From Verrucomicrobiota bacterium (lineage in GTDB: Bacteria > Verrucomicrobiota > Verrucomicrobiia > Limisphaerales > UBA1412), in assembly GCA_017557085.1 (NCBI GenBank), contig JAFZAR010000310.1:1-8125 (forward strand): DNA of 8,125 nt, read 5' to 3'. Below the pieces are notes generated by a model that saw nothing but the letters and a program-made list of their open reading frames with translations, searched no databases and had not been told where the DNA came from. Shown here piece by piece: positions 1-6,050 of this stretch. The position numbers were made by a program, and so were the translations under genes. Within the stretch, counting starts at the first letter, position 1, and the number at the start of each line of letters is the position of its first letter.

Positions 1-953
1 CCCGCGTCCACACACGGACGGGACGCAGAGACCGTGCCGCCCAGCAAGTGAGCCAGCTCTTCCAGCATGCCAAAGTTTTCCGCTTTACCCATGCCTCTGC
101 CGCCGGAGATCAGGATCTCCGCCTCGGCGATGTCGATGCTGTCGCCTTCCTTGCGGATGGATTTGACCAGCTTCAATTTGCGTGCCACCAGCTCCAGCTG
201 TTCCATCAGGACTTCACCGTTCCGGGAAGGATCGGGTTCATTCGCGCGGAACACACCCGGACGCACCGTGGACATCTGCGGACGGTGGTTCGGTGTCATG
301 ATCGTCGCCATGATATTGCCGCCAAAGGCCGGACGGGTCTGGTGCAGCAGGAATGTTTCCTTGTCAATGCTCAGATTGGTGCAGTCGGCCGTCAGACCGG
401 TACGGGCACGCACCGCCGCGCGGGCCACAAAACTGCGTCCGATCGCGGTCGCCCCGGCCAGAATGACTTCCGGTTTGTATTTATCTATCAGCTTGTAGAG
501 AGCGTCTGTATAGGTATCGGCTTCATATTCGCCCAGGGACGGCTGATCCACCACATAGACCTTGTCGGCTCCATGCCGGATCAGATCCTGAGCCTGATCG
601 GCGATCTTATCGCCCAGCAGCACCGCGCACAGCTCGCAGCCACGGTCATCCGCCAGACGGCGGCCCGTTGCCAGCAGCTCGAACACGACCTTGTGTATCT
701 TGCCGCCGCGCTGTTCCGCGAAGACCCAGACATTCTTGTACTGTGTCAGATCTGCCGCGTTGGCGTTCTCATTCTTCCGCGCTGTGATAGCGCCGAAAGG
801 ACAAGCCTCCACACAGGACATACAGGCACGGCAGTCGCCCACCAGTGTCGCCTTTTTTTCCACCATTTCCAGCGCGCCGAAGGGACATCCCTTCACGCAC
901 TTCTTACAGCCTTTACATTTATCTTGATTGATGATGATAGGGGCCTCGTCCAT
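1..953 (-). CDS. etfA: Electron transfer flavoprotein alpha subunit with N-terminal 2x[4Fe-4S] ferredoxin domain (partial, C-terminus off window)
   Basis: This is the FAD-binding alpha subunit of an ETF heterodimer, a cytoplasmic electron carrier. I read 317 complete codons from the ATG at 953. Residues 13-24 and 41-52 each show the C-x2-C-x2-C-x3-C-P ferredoxin signature, predicting two [4Fe-4S] clusters. An ETF alpha N-terminal domain follows from about residue 73 (KNVWVFAEQ), with TRPAFGGNIMATI at 206-218 and the start of the C-terminal FAD domain (ISGGRGMGK at 282-290, SASRPCVDA at 309-317). Full-length relatives with this ferredoxin extension are about 400 residues, so roughly 80 C-terminal residues are missing only because the window ends. 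A ferredoxin-fused EtfA is typical of electron-bifurcating or confurcating ETFs, such as caffeyl-CoA reductase CarE and LctC-type subunits. It lies one base after etfB and is surely co-transcribed. An AAAGGAG Shine-Dalgarno inside the etfB end sits 12 bases before the start. Confidence 0.95.
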   Translation of the reverse strand, partial: MDEAPIIINQDKCKGCKKCVKGCPFGALEMVEKKATLVGDCRACMSCVEACPFGAITARKNENANAADLTQYKNVWVFAEQRGGKIHKVVFELLATGRRLADDRGCELCAVLLGDKIADQAQDLIRHGADKVYVVDQPSLGEYEADTYTDALYKLIDKYKPEVILAGATAIGRSFVARAAVRARTGLTADCTNLSIDKETFLLHQTRPAFGGNIMATIMTPNHRPQMSTVRPGVFRANEPDPSRNGEVLMEQLELVARKLKLVKSIRKEGDSIDIAEAEILISGGRGMGKAENFGMLEELAHLLGGTVSASRPCVDA

Positions 954-954
954 A

Positions 955-1749
955 TTATTTCAACGCTCCTTTCTTTTTCAAAGCATCCATGATCGAGCTC
1001 AGGGCTTTGGCCTTGTCACTCTTCCACACACATTTCATTTCGCAGTCGCGCACCGGCGGCGAGAAGATCTTCACCACTTTGGTCGGCGAGCCTTTCAAAC
1101 CCAGCCGTTCTGGATCCGCGTTCGTATCTTTGGCCGCCAGCCACTGTGTCTTGGCTTTGCGGGCATTCATACAGCCCTTTAAGGACGCGAAACGCGGCGC
1201 GGGCGCTTCTTTCAAAACAGTCATCACGCAGGGGAACTCACCTTCCCAGGTGTCGGAACCTTCTTCATAGACGGACTCCGCCTGGAAATGATTTCTCTCC
1301 ACGGTCAGGCTTTTGACATTACACAAAAGTGTATAGCCTAAATACTCCGACACACCGGGACCCACCTGGGCCGTGTCGCCGTCAATGGCCTGCTTGCCGA
1401 AGAGCACCAGATCCGGATGCTCGTTGACCTTCTTGATCGCCAGTGACAGCGCGTAAGAGGTCGCCAAAGTATCCGCTCCGGCAAAAGCTCTGTCCGTCAG
1501 CAGCACTCCGTCATCCGCGCCGCGAGCGATCGCGTCGCGCAGGATCACGTCTGCCTGCGGCGGTCCCATTGTGATCACACTCACACGGGCACCTTGTGTA
1601 TCTTTTAACTTCAGCCCCATTTCCAGGGCGTATTCATCAAATGGATTGAGAATGCTCTCAACCCCGTCACGCATCAGCGTATTGGTTTCGGGATTGATCT
1701 TTACATTCGTCGTATCCGGCACCTGTTTTATACAAACGATTACATGCAT
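955..1749 (-). CDS. etfB: Electron transfer flavoprotein beta subunit (bifurcating-type)
   Basis: A complete 264-residue ETF beta subunit, the normal family length. It forms the small subunit of the ETF heterodimer and binds a nucleotide cofactor: FAD in bifurcating ETFs, AMP in classical mitochondrial-type ETFs. The N-terminus VIVCIKQVPDT (3-13) is the hallmark opening. NPFDEYALE (35-43), VITMGPPQA (58-66), DRAFAGADTLAT (86-97) and GKQAIDGDTAQVGP (118-131) are conserved cofactor-binding segments. The MGPPQA and DRAFAGADTLATSYAL wording, and GLKGSPTKVVKIF near 217-229, match the clostridial or bifurcating class better than the human class. The start is fixed by an in-frame TGA just upstream. 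I see no strong Shine-Dalgarno before it. A TATAAA at 1801-1806 (minus strand) could be a -10 element, but I could not pair it with a good -35. The redox partner dehydrogenase is not in the window. Confidence 0.96.
   Translation of the reverse strand: MHVIVCIKQVPDTTNVKINPETNTLMRDGVESILNPFDEYALEMGLKLKDTQGARVSVITMGPPQADVILRDAIARGADDGVLLTDRAFAGADTLATSYALSLAIKKVNEHPDLVLFGKQAIDGDTAQVGPGVSEYLGYTLLCNVKSLTVERNHFQAESVYEEGSDTWEGEFPCVMTVLKEAPAPRFASLKGCMNARKAKTQWLAAKDTNADPERLGLKGSPTKVVKIFSPPVRDCEMKCVWKSDKAKALSSIMDALKKKGALK
966..972 (-). promoter_or_regulatory. Ribosome binding site of etfA within the 3' end of etfB
   Basis: The minus strand reads AAAGGAG, a near-perfect Shine-Dalgarno, inside the last codons of etfB. 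The gap to the etfA ATG at 953 is 12 bases, longer than usual. The etfB stop (955-957) lies between this site and the start, which suggests translational coupling. Confidence 0.5.
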
Positions 1750-1810
1750 AGCTCAAACGAAGATTTCTGCATCACTTAAATGTTTTTCATCTTCTCTCGG
1801 TTTATAACAC

Positions 1811-1847
1811 TTAACAAAAAAGAAACCCTCCATGAGGATTTCTTTTG
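1811..1847 (-). terminator. Rho-independent terminator of the MFS-VCBS operon
   Basis: Just after the VCBS stop codon, the minus strand folds into a hairpin spanning 1821-1843: AGAAA, a U-G wobble, CCTC, an ATG loop, and the complementary arm. A T-rich run follows (TTTCTTTTTTG, 1825-1815). Three further A-T pairs extend the base of the stem. The wobble pairs only in minus-strand RNA, which supports that direction. It separates this operon from etfB, so etfBA needs its own promoter in 1750-1820. Confidence 0.75.
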
Positions 1848-1854
1848 ACTTAAA

Positions 1855-3120
1855 TCAGTTTTCTTTTTTCACGCAAGAGGCCTCCCATTCACTTTGAGAA
1901 ACCTTCTGCCGTTTCGATAAAAAGAGGAAATCCCCCTTCTTATTTCCAATGACGATATCAGGACAGCCGTCCCCGTTGACATCTTCCACGGTAAACTGCG
2001 TTCCCACTCCGGAATCCGTATCAATCAGGAACGGGATGAAATCCGCTGTTCCGTCGGTGTTCCGAACCAGCTTCCACCAGTACAGCACAGCCGGGTTGTT
2101 CCCTTCCGGGTCAATGGGTGGCTTATGGGCCCACCAGCGTTTTCCGGTCACAAAATCCAGCAAACCGTCCCCATCCATATCCACCTGTACCAGTGAATGT
2201 GCCTGGGTAAAGCGGATGCCATAAGGGCACTGGCTCGCGTCTTCGTCCATTAAAATGTGTTTTTCAAAATCGATCTTTCCTTCGTCATCGCGCTTCTGCT
2301 CCCACCAGACCAGTCCGTATTTATGCGGATGCCACACGGTGATGACATCATTCAGTCCATCACCGTTCACGTCCGTCACCAGCATCTGCGCGCCGCCATC
2401 GGTAAAAGTGAACTTGTGATACTTCCACAAGGGATCACCGTCCAAAGACTCCGGCTGTTCCCACCAGCCCAGAGCTTCCACAAAATCTTTGCGGCCATCT
2501 CCGTTGATATCGCCGATACCGACTCCATGCGTATAGATGAAGAACGCGCCCTTGGCATGGCTGACCTTGTGGAATGTCCACGGCTCGTCCGGATGCTCAA
2601 AATTCCATGTTGCATAGCCCAGATAGCCGTCTATGTTGAAAATCAGCTCCGGCCGCTCATCGCCTACCACATCCCGCAGATCCGGCGATTCATTTCCGAC
2701 CCAGGAATAGACCTCATGCGCGGTCCAGTCACCCTCTTTGCCTCTGGGATTCTCGTACCAGTAGGCCGGTTTACCCGGAGTATCAATAATGAAAATATCA
2801 TCCCAGTCATCGCCGTTGAAATCCATCCCGTAACAGGAAAACGCGTCAGAATAATCTGCCGGATTGAAGGTTTTCACCGGGCGGAATGAATGCGCCTTCT
2901 TGAAATCCGGGCCTTCATACCACTGGCTGCCGATAACGATATCCTTGTGACCGTCCTTATTGAAATCGCCTACTCCGGCACCTTCCGCGTGGAACCGGTC
3001 GGAGAGCTGGTGCTTCTCAAACGTCACCTTCGTGTACACCGGCGCGTCGTCCGCGTATCCCGCCGTCAGCGAGACCACCGCGGCCGCGCCCAACATCAAT
3101 GCAAAAAGTTTCAGTTTCAT
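1855..3120 (-). CDS. Secreted VCBS/FG-GAP repeat beta-propeller protein
   Basis: 421 residues with a clear Sec signal peptide (KLK basic end, hydrophobic 5-20, likely cleavage after GYA at 23). The mature protein carries calcium-binding FG-GAP/VCBS motifs of the D-x-[ND]-x-D-G-x-x-D type at about residues 52 (DFNKDGHKD), 100 (DFNGDDWDD), 204 (DINGDGRKD), 250 (DVNGDGLND), 314 (DMDGDGLLD) and 380 (DVNGDGCPD). A degenerate copy, DVVGDERPE, sits at 150. Seven roughly evenly spaced units suggest a complete seven-bladed propeller. Many Trp/Tyr residues (GWWEQP, VWWEQ, KRWWAH) flank the repeats, as in uncharacterised proteins of planctomycetes and verrucomicrobia. No catalytic domain or sorting signal is visible, so a carbohydrate-binding or scaffold role in the periplasm or outside is only a guess. 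It follows the MFS gene by 12 bp and ends at a terminator. Its start has only a weak purine-rich AGAAAGA upstream. Confidence 0.9.
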   Translation of the reverse strand: MKLKLFALMLGAAAVVSLTAGYADDAPVYTKVTFEKHQLSDRFHAEGAGVGDFNKDGHKDIVIGSQWYEGPDFKKAHSFRPVKTFNPADYSDAFSCYGMDFNGDDWDDIFIIDTPGKPAYWYENPRGKEGDWTAHEVYSWVGNESPDLRDVVGDERPELIFNIDGYLGYATWNFEHPDEPWTFHKVSHAKGAFFIYTHGVGIGDINGDGRKDFVEALGWWEQPESLDGDPLWKYHKFTFTDGGAQMLVTDVNGDGLNDVITVWHPHKYGLVWWEQKRDDEGKIDFEKHILMDEDASQCPYGIRFTQAHSLVQVDMDGDGLLDFVTGKRWWAHKPPIDPEGNNPAVLYWWKLVRNTDGTADFIPFLIDTDSGVGTQFTVEDVNGDGCPDIVIGNKKGDFLFLSKRQKVSQSEWEASCVKKEN

Positions 3121-3132
3121 CTTTAAATCTTT

Positions 3133-4437
3133 CTATGCCGTCACAGAGCCTTCGATCTTCCGATCGCTCTCAATAAACATCCAGCAGACCGCTCCCAGGA
3201 AATAGATCCCTGCCGAGACGCAAATGATCATCGGCCAGGAACAGCCCATCGTTCCCAGCATCGCGCCTGTCAACGCCGGCATCACCACATTGGCCAGCTG
3301 CCCGGCCATGTTCATGCTGCCGGATAACGTTCCGCAGAACACGCCGCCCATATCCGAGCAGGCCGTCCAGCTGGGCGGCATCACCAGGTCGTTGCAAAAA
3401 CTGGAACAGCCCATCGCCACCATTGCCAGAGTCGGACTCCCGATAAAGGCCGACATCGCCAGGAACGCGGACGCACCCGTGAACCCGGCTGCCGCCATCC
3501 AGCGGCGCGCACGGCCGGCTGCGCTCATTCTGCGCACCAGGTACGCCAGCACATAACCGCAGACCAGCGACCCGATACCGCCGAAAAACAGCGGGAACCC
3601 GGCCAGAAAAGCGCCTTTTTCCAAAGTCGCTCCGCGATGCTCCAGCAGATAAGTGGGCAGCCACGTGATGTAAAAACAAGCCCCGTAATTCAGACAGAAA
3701 AACTGGATCCACAGCAGCCAAACATCTTTGCGCTCCAGTATCCTTTTCCAGGGAACCGGTATCCGAGCCACATTTTCCTCCGGTTTCGGTAAAATTGCCA
3801 GCTCAGATTTACTAATTTTTGACTTCTCCGCCGGATCGTCCCGGTACCACAGCCAAAAGGCCGCGGCCCAAACCACGCCCAGCATTCCAAAAACGATAAA
3901 AGCGCTTCTCCAGGAATAGTATTTCAGGAACCAGATCACCAGCAGCGGGGTAAACGCTCCGCCCCAGCGCGCCGCCAGCCAGATCCATCCCTGGGCCATC
4001 GTCCGTTCACTCTGCGGCAGCCATACCGCGAACATCTTGGTCATGTTCGGAAACGCTCCGGCCTCGCCCGCGCCGAACATGAACCGGGTCAGCAACATAG
4101 AGATATATCCCCGGACACATCCCGTCAGCATCGTGAACGCGGACCACCATAACACGATCCGCATCAAAATTTTCCGTACTCCGAAACGGTCTCCCATCCA
4201 TCCTGTCGGGATCTCAAAAATGCCGTAAGCCAGCGCGAAAGCGGAAAAAAGCAGTCCTTTCTGGAAATCCGTCAGACCAAACTCCTGCTGGATCGCCGGG
4301 GCCGCCTGGGACATACAAACACGGTCAATATAGGTGATTACCGCCAATGTCATGGCAAAGAAAATCACCCCGTACCGCACTCGTGTCATGGGTCTCATCC
4401 CCGATGCGCCGCCGATGCCGTCTGCGTCTGAACTCAT
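3133..4437 (-). CDS. MFS transporter, anion:cation symporter (ExuT/GudP-like) family
   Basis: 434 residues with about twelve predicted membrane helices, the usual size for the family. Helix 1 ends in the ITYIDR segment (34-39), corresponding to the INYLDR-type signature of the ACS family. The loop between helices 2 and 3 holds the MFS motif GWMGDRFGVRK (79-89). FGAGEAGAFPN at 121-131, a central hydrophilic loop at about 199-237, and PPSWTACSDMGG followed by GTLSGSMN (354-376) are also typical of this family. Known members import hexuronates, aldarates, galactonate or other organic anions with protons; the substrate here cannot be read from sequence. Met14 and Met17 are alternative starts, since the first 13 residues (MSSDADGIGGASG) are unlike the family and no Shine-Dalgarno precedes the ATG at 4437. 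It heads a two-gene operon with the secreted VCBS protein and lies 56 bp after the yoeB stop, so read-through from the toxin module is possible. Confidence 0.92.
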   Translation of the reverse strand: MSSDADGIGGASGMRPMTRVRYGVIFFAMTLAVITYIDRVCMSQAAPAIQQEFGLTDFQKGLLFSAFALAYGIFEIPTGWMGDRFGVRKILMRIVLWWSAFTMLTGCVRGYISMLLTRFMFGAGEAGAFPNMTKMFAVWLPQSERTMAQGWIWLAARWGGAFTPLLVIWFLKYYSWRSAFIVFGMLGVVWAAAFWLWYRDDPAEKSKISKSELAILPKPEENVARIPVPWKRILERKDVWLLWIQFFCLNYGACFYITWLPTYLLEHRGATLEKGAFLAGFPLFFGGIGSLVCGYVLAYLVRRMSAAGRARRWMAAAGFTGASAFLAMSAFIGSPTLAMVAMGCSSFCNDLVMPPSWTACSDMGGVFCGTLSGSMNMAGQLANVVMPALTGAMLGTMGCSWPMIICVSAGIYFLGAVCWMFIESDRKIEGSVTA

Positions 4438-4493
4438 ATACCGGGCTTTATCTTGAACTTCACATTTCCAAAAAGCAAGCTATTTCATTAAAT

Positions 4494-4751
4494 TCAATAA
4501 TGATAGCGCAGTTGCGCAATAAGCAGGACTTCTCCTTCCTTTTTGTACACCATGCGATCCGTTTCCGTGATCCGGCGCGACCACCAGCCTGTCAGATTTC
4601 CCTTCAGCGGCTCCGGTTTGCCAATTCCTGTATAAGGATCTCTCATACAATTTTTTATCAAATCATTAATCCGCCTTAAAGTCTTTTTGTCCTGCTGCTG
4701 CCAGTAAAGATAATCCTCCCACGCCGCCTGTGAAAATCTAATGCTCCCCAT
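4494..4751 (-). CDS. yoeB: YoeB family toxin, ribosome-dependent mRNA endonuclease (type II TA)
   Basis: 85 residues, nearly the length of Escherichia coli YoeB (84). The protein aligns without gaps to the remembered E. coli sequence with an offset of one: WEDYLYWQ at 11-18, KPEPLKGNLTGWWSRRI at 45-61, and the terminal RYHY. The catalytic residues of E. coli YoeB (Glu46, Arg65, His83, Tyr84) correspond to Glu47, Arg66, His84 and Tyr85, so the toxin looks intact. YoeB binds the ribosomal A site and cleaves mRNA, arresting translation; it is neutralised by YefM. The start codon lies inside the antitoxin gene, overlapping it by 14 bases, with a good GGAAGAG Shine-Dalgarno seven bases upstream. 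This is the standard antitoxin-first, coupled layout. Confidence 0.96.
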   Translation of the reverse strand: MGSIRFSQAAWEDYLYWQQQDKKTLRRINDLIKNCMRDPYTGIGKPEPLKGNLTGWWSRRITETDRMVYKKEGEVLLIAQLRYHY

Positions 4752-5004
4752 TCAACAGCTCTTCCAGGCTTTTTTCCACGGCATCCCCCCGTCCCAGTTC
4801 GGAGATAGAAGAAAGCAAACGTTCCGCGTTTTTTGGGCTTTTCAGCAGATAAACCGTTTCCGCCCAGGCCTCATAATCCTCCAGACACATCATCACCACG
4901 GAATCTTTCTTCTTGCGGATAATGACAGGAGTCCGATCCCGGACCACACTTTCTATGGTCTTGGCCAGATTTTTTCTTGTCGCAGTATAACTTAATTCAT
5001 TCAT
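4738..5004 (-). CDS. yefM: YefM/Phd family antitoxin
   Basis: 88 residues matching the YefM antitoxin: an N-terminal DNA-binding Phd/YefM fold (LSYTATRKNLAKTIESV, then TPVIIRKKKDSVVMMCLEDYEAW, residues 4-47), the connecting helix with TVYLLKSPKNAERLLSSI (50-67), and an acidic, probably unfolded C-terminal tail (KSLEELLNGEH) that would wrap the toxin. E. coli YefM carries a closely similar YLLRSPANARRL segment. The antitoxin neutralises YoeB and represses its own promoter together with it. The gene precedes and overlaps yoeB. Its upstream region contains paired TGTACA-type palindromes of the kind YefM recognises, which strongly supports the assignment. The start Met fits the family length; the Shine-Dalgarno is weak (GCGAG). 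Confidence 0.95.
   Translation of the reverse strand: MNELSYTATRKNLAKTIESVVRDRTPVIIRKKKDSVVMMCLEDYEAWAETVYLLKSPKNAERLLSSISELGRGDAVEKSLEELLNGEH
4759..4765 (-). promoter_or_regulatory. Ribosome binding site of yoeB
   Basis: The minus strand reads GGAAGAG seven bases before the yoeB ATG, inside the antitoxin coding sequence. It is the best-placed Shine-Dalgarno in the window and decides the yoeB start. Confidence 0.6.
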
Positions 5005-5015
5005 AACAGTCTCGC

Positions 5016-5038
5016 AAACCGTACAGGTTTACTGTACA
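5016..5038 (-). promoter_or_regulatory. YefM-YoeB autoregulatory operator (long plus short palindrome)
   Basis: A long inverted repeat, AAACC-GTACA-GGTTT (5016-5030), is followed by a short TGTACA palindrome (5033-5038), with centres about 12-13 bp apart. Overlapping both is GTACAG-N5-CTGTAC (5021-5037). The described yefM-yoeB operators of E. coli and Streptomyces also use adjacent long and short palindromes sharing a TGTACA core. The site lies 12 bp upstream of the yefM start and covers the predicted -10 box, which fits repression by the complex. Confidence 0.8.
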
Positions 5039-5058
5039 TCTTTTCTTCTGAAAATCAA
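5031..5058 (-). promoter_or_regulatory. yefM: Predicted sigma70-type promoter of yefM-yoeB
   Basis: On the minus strand, TTGATT (5058-5053; 4 of 6 to the -35 consensus) is followed by a 16-base spacer and TACAGT (5036-5031; 4 of 6 to the -10 consensus). The -10 box lies inside the operator palindromes, giving a simple occlusion mechanism. The placement is by eye only. Confidence 0.45.
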
Positions 5059-5110
5059 CACCAAAAAACGCTCTTTTCCTCATAAACACACACATTTCCT
5101 AAAATTCCGC

Positions 5111-5139
5111 TTGCTTCCGGGGCTGTCCCTGTTTAGAGT
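5111..5139 (+). promoter_or_regulatory. Possible promoter of the DUF1080 gene
   Basis: TTGCTT (5111-5116), a 17-base spacer and TAGAGT (5134-5139) match sigma70 boxes only partly. The position, about 40 bases before the coding start, is sensible. The spacer and following leader contain an inverted GGGCT/AGCCC pair and a repeated CCCTGT, which could be a regulator site. Confidence 0.3.
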
Positions 5140-5167
5140 AAGCCCTGTAGTAGAGGTTACTAACATT

Positions 5168-5188
5168 GAATTACGAATTATGAATTTT
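5168..5188 (+). repeat. Three tandem heptamers GAATTAY spanning a start codon
   Basis: GAATTAC (5168-5174), GAATTAT (5175-5181) and GAATTTT (5182-5188) follow head to tail. The ATG of the DUF1080 gene (5180-5182) is formed across the junction of copies two and three. The first two copies fill the place where a Shine-Dalgarno would be expected. Confidence 0.6.
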
Positions 5189-5965
5189 ATCTCTAAGAAT
5201 AATGTAGTGGCAGCGGCTGTATGCTCCGCTTGTCTGTTTTCTCTGACACAAACCCAAGCGGGCGAACCGGATCCCAAGTATGGTATCCATGACCGTGAAC
5301 GCCCGGTACCCGTCCAGATCGATCCCGGCTATCCCGGAACTCAGGACAAGACCGGCAAAGCTCCTCAGGGTGCGGTCGTCCTCTTTGACGGCTCCAATCT
5401 GGATCAATGGGTCGCCATGGACGGCAAAAAGACCAAGTGGATCGTCAAGGACGGTGCCATGGAATGCGTTCCCGGTTCCGGCTATATCCGCACCAAAGAC
5501 AGCTTTGGTGACTGCCAGCTGCACGTGGAATGGGCCGCTCCCGCCAAGGTGGAAGGTGACGACCAGGGCCGCGGCAACAGCGGTGTGTTCCTGGGCGGCG
5601 ACCGCTATGAAGTCCAGGTGCTGGATACCTACAACAACAAGACCTACGCCGACGGTTTCGCCAGCGCTATCTATGGTCAGTATCCTCCCATGGTAAACCC
5701 CATCCACAAACCCGGTGAATGGAACACTTACGACATCATCTACATCGCTCCCCGCTTTGACGGCGACAAACTCGTTTCCAAAGCTCACATCTCTGTGATC
5801 TTCAACGGCGTAGTCGTCCAATGGGATCGCGAGCTGACCGGTCCTACCGGCCACCATGTCCGTCCGGCTTATACGCCGCATGATGTGCGTCAGCCCATCG
5901 CCTTCCAGGATCACGGCAATCCCGTCAGATTCCGCAACGTCTGGATCCGCGAGCTGAACCAATAA
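5180..5965 (+). CDS. Secreted DUF1080 protein (3-keto-disaccharide hydrolase family)
   Basis: I start this 261-residue protein at the ATG at 5180 because it gives a proper Sec signal peptide: basic K6, hydrophobic 9-22, likely cleavage after TQTQA at 27. The same frame is open upstream to a TTG at 5111, but those extra residues look unlike a leader. The mature part is a DUF1080 domain (PF06439, concanavalin-like fold): VVLFDGSNLDQW (66-77), GYIRTKDSFGDCQLHVEW (101-118), the hallmark RGNSGVFLGGDRYEVQVLDTY (131-151, in pieces RGNSGVFL and YEVQVLD), GEWNTYDI (179-186), and FQDHGNPVRFRNVWIREL at 242-259. Characterised relatives act on 3-keto-glycosides made by oxidoreductases, so a periplasmic or surface sugar-processing role is inferred. 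The residues before the domain (28-62) are Pro-rich. It is the only plus-strand gene and converges on the SUMF1 gene. Confidence 0.93.
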   Translation: MNFISKNNVVAAAVCSACLFSLTQTQAGEPDPKYGIHDRERPVPVQIDPGYPGTQDKTGKAPQGAVVLFDGSNLDQWVAMDGKKTKWIVKDGAMECVPGSGYIRTKDSFGDCQLHVEWAAPAKVEGDDQGRGNSGVFLGGDRYEVQVLDTYNNKTYADGFASAIYGQYPPMVNPIHKPGEWNTYDIIYIAPRFDGDKLVSKAHISVIFNGVVVQWDRELTGPTGHHVRPAYTPHDVRQPIAFQDHGNPVRFRNVWIRELNQ

Positions 5966-5976
5966 GGAAACACAAA

Positions 5977-6000
5977 GACACCCGATCCTGGTCGGGTGCC
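5977..6000 (+). terminator. Hairpin just after the DUF1080 gene, possible terminator
   Basis: CACCCGA (5979-5985) pairs perfectly with TCGGGTG (5992-5998) around a six-base loop, 13 bases after the stop codon. No run of T follows directly (CCATCTCAAATTTTA), so it may serve as an mRNA-stabilising 3' stem or a weak terminator. Confidence 0.4.
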
Positions 6001-6019
6001 ATCTCAAATTTTACTCTTC

Positions 6020-6050
6020 AGAGACGAGCAAACCGCTCGTCTCTTTCATT
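6020..6050 (+). terminator. Strong 10-bp hairpin, probable terminator of the DUF1080 gene
   Basis: AGAGACGAGC (6020-6029) and GCTCGTCTCT (6035-6044) form a perfect ten-pair stem with a five-base loop, followed by the T-rich TTCATTATAT. It is the second of a series of hairpins after the gene. The T-tract is imperfect, so termination strength is uncertain. Confidence 0.55.

Noticed and set aside
48..992. A 314-codon open frame on the plus strand opposite etfA
   Set aside because: It is antisense to a gene with unmistakable ferredoxin and ETF motifs; its His/Arg/Gln-rich composition is that of a shadow frame and it shows no recognisable domain.
1776..1790. Four-codon leader ORF (ATG AAA AAC ATT TAA on the minus strand) before etfB
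   Set aside because: It follows a purine-rich GAGAGAAG that sits too close to its ATG, it is too short to judge, and no attenuator structure accompanies it.
2257..2889. A 210-codon plus-strand frame opposite the VCBS gene
   Set aside because: Its opposite strand holds seven conserved calcium-binding motifs in frame; this one is an antisense shadow.
4438..4493. Terminator or promoter between yoeB and the MFS gene
   Set aside because: The only stem (AAATAGC-TT-GCTTTTT) has a two-base loop and a mismatch, and no pair of -35 and -10 boxes with acceptable spacing stands out.
5111..5179. N-terminal extension of the DUF1080 protein from the TTG at 5111
   Set aside because: It would bury the signal peptide behind 23 extra residues and overlap the predicted promoter; the ATG at 5180 gives a normal exported protein.
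5171..6007. A 278-codon open frame on the minus strand opposite the DUF1080 gene
   Set aside because: The plus-strand frame has a signal peptide and all DUF1080 hallmarks; the antisense frame resembles nothing and runs through the downstream hairpin.
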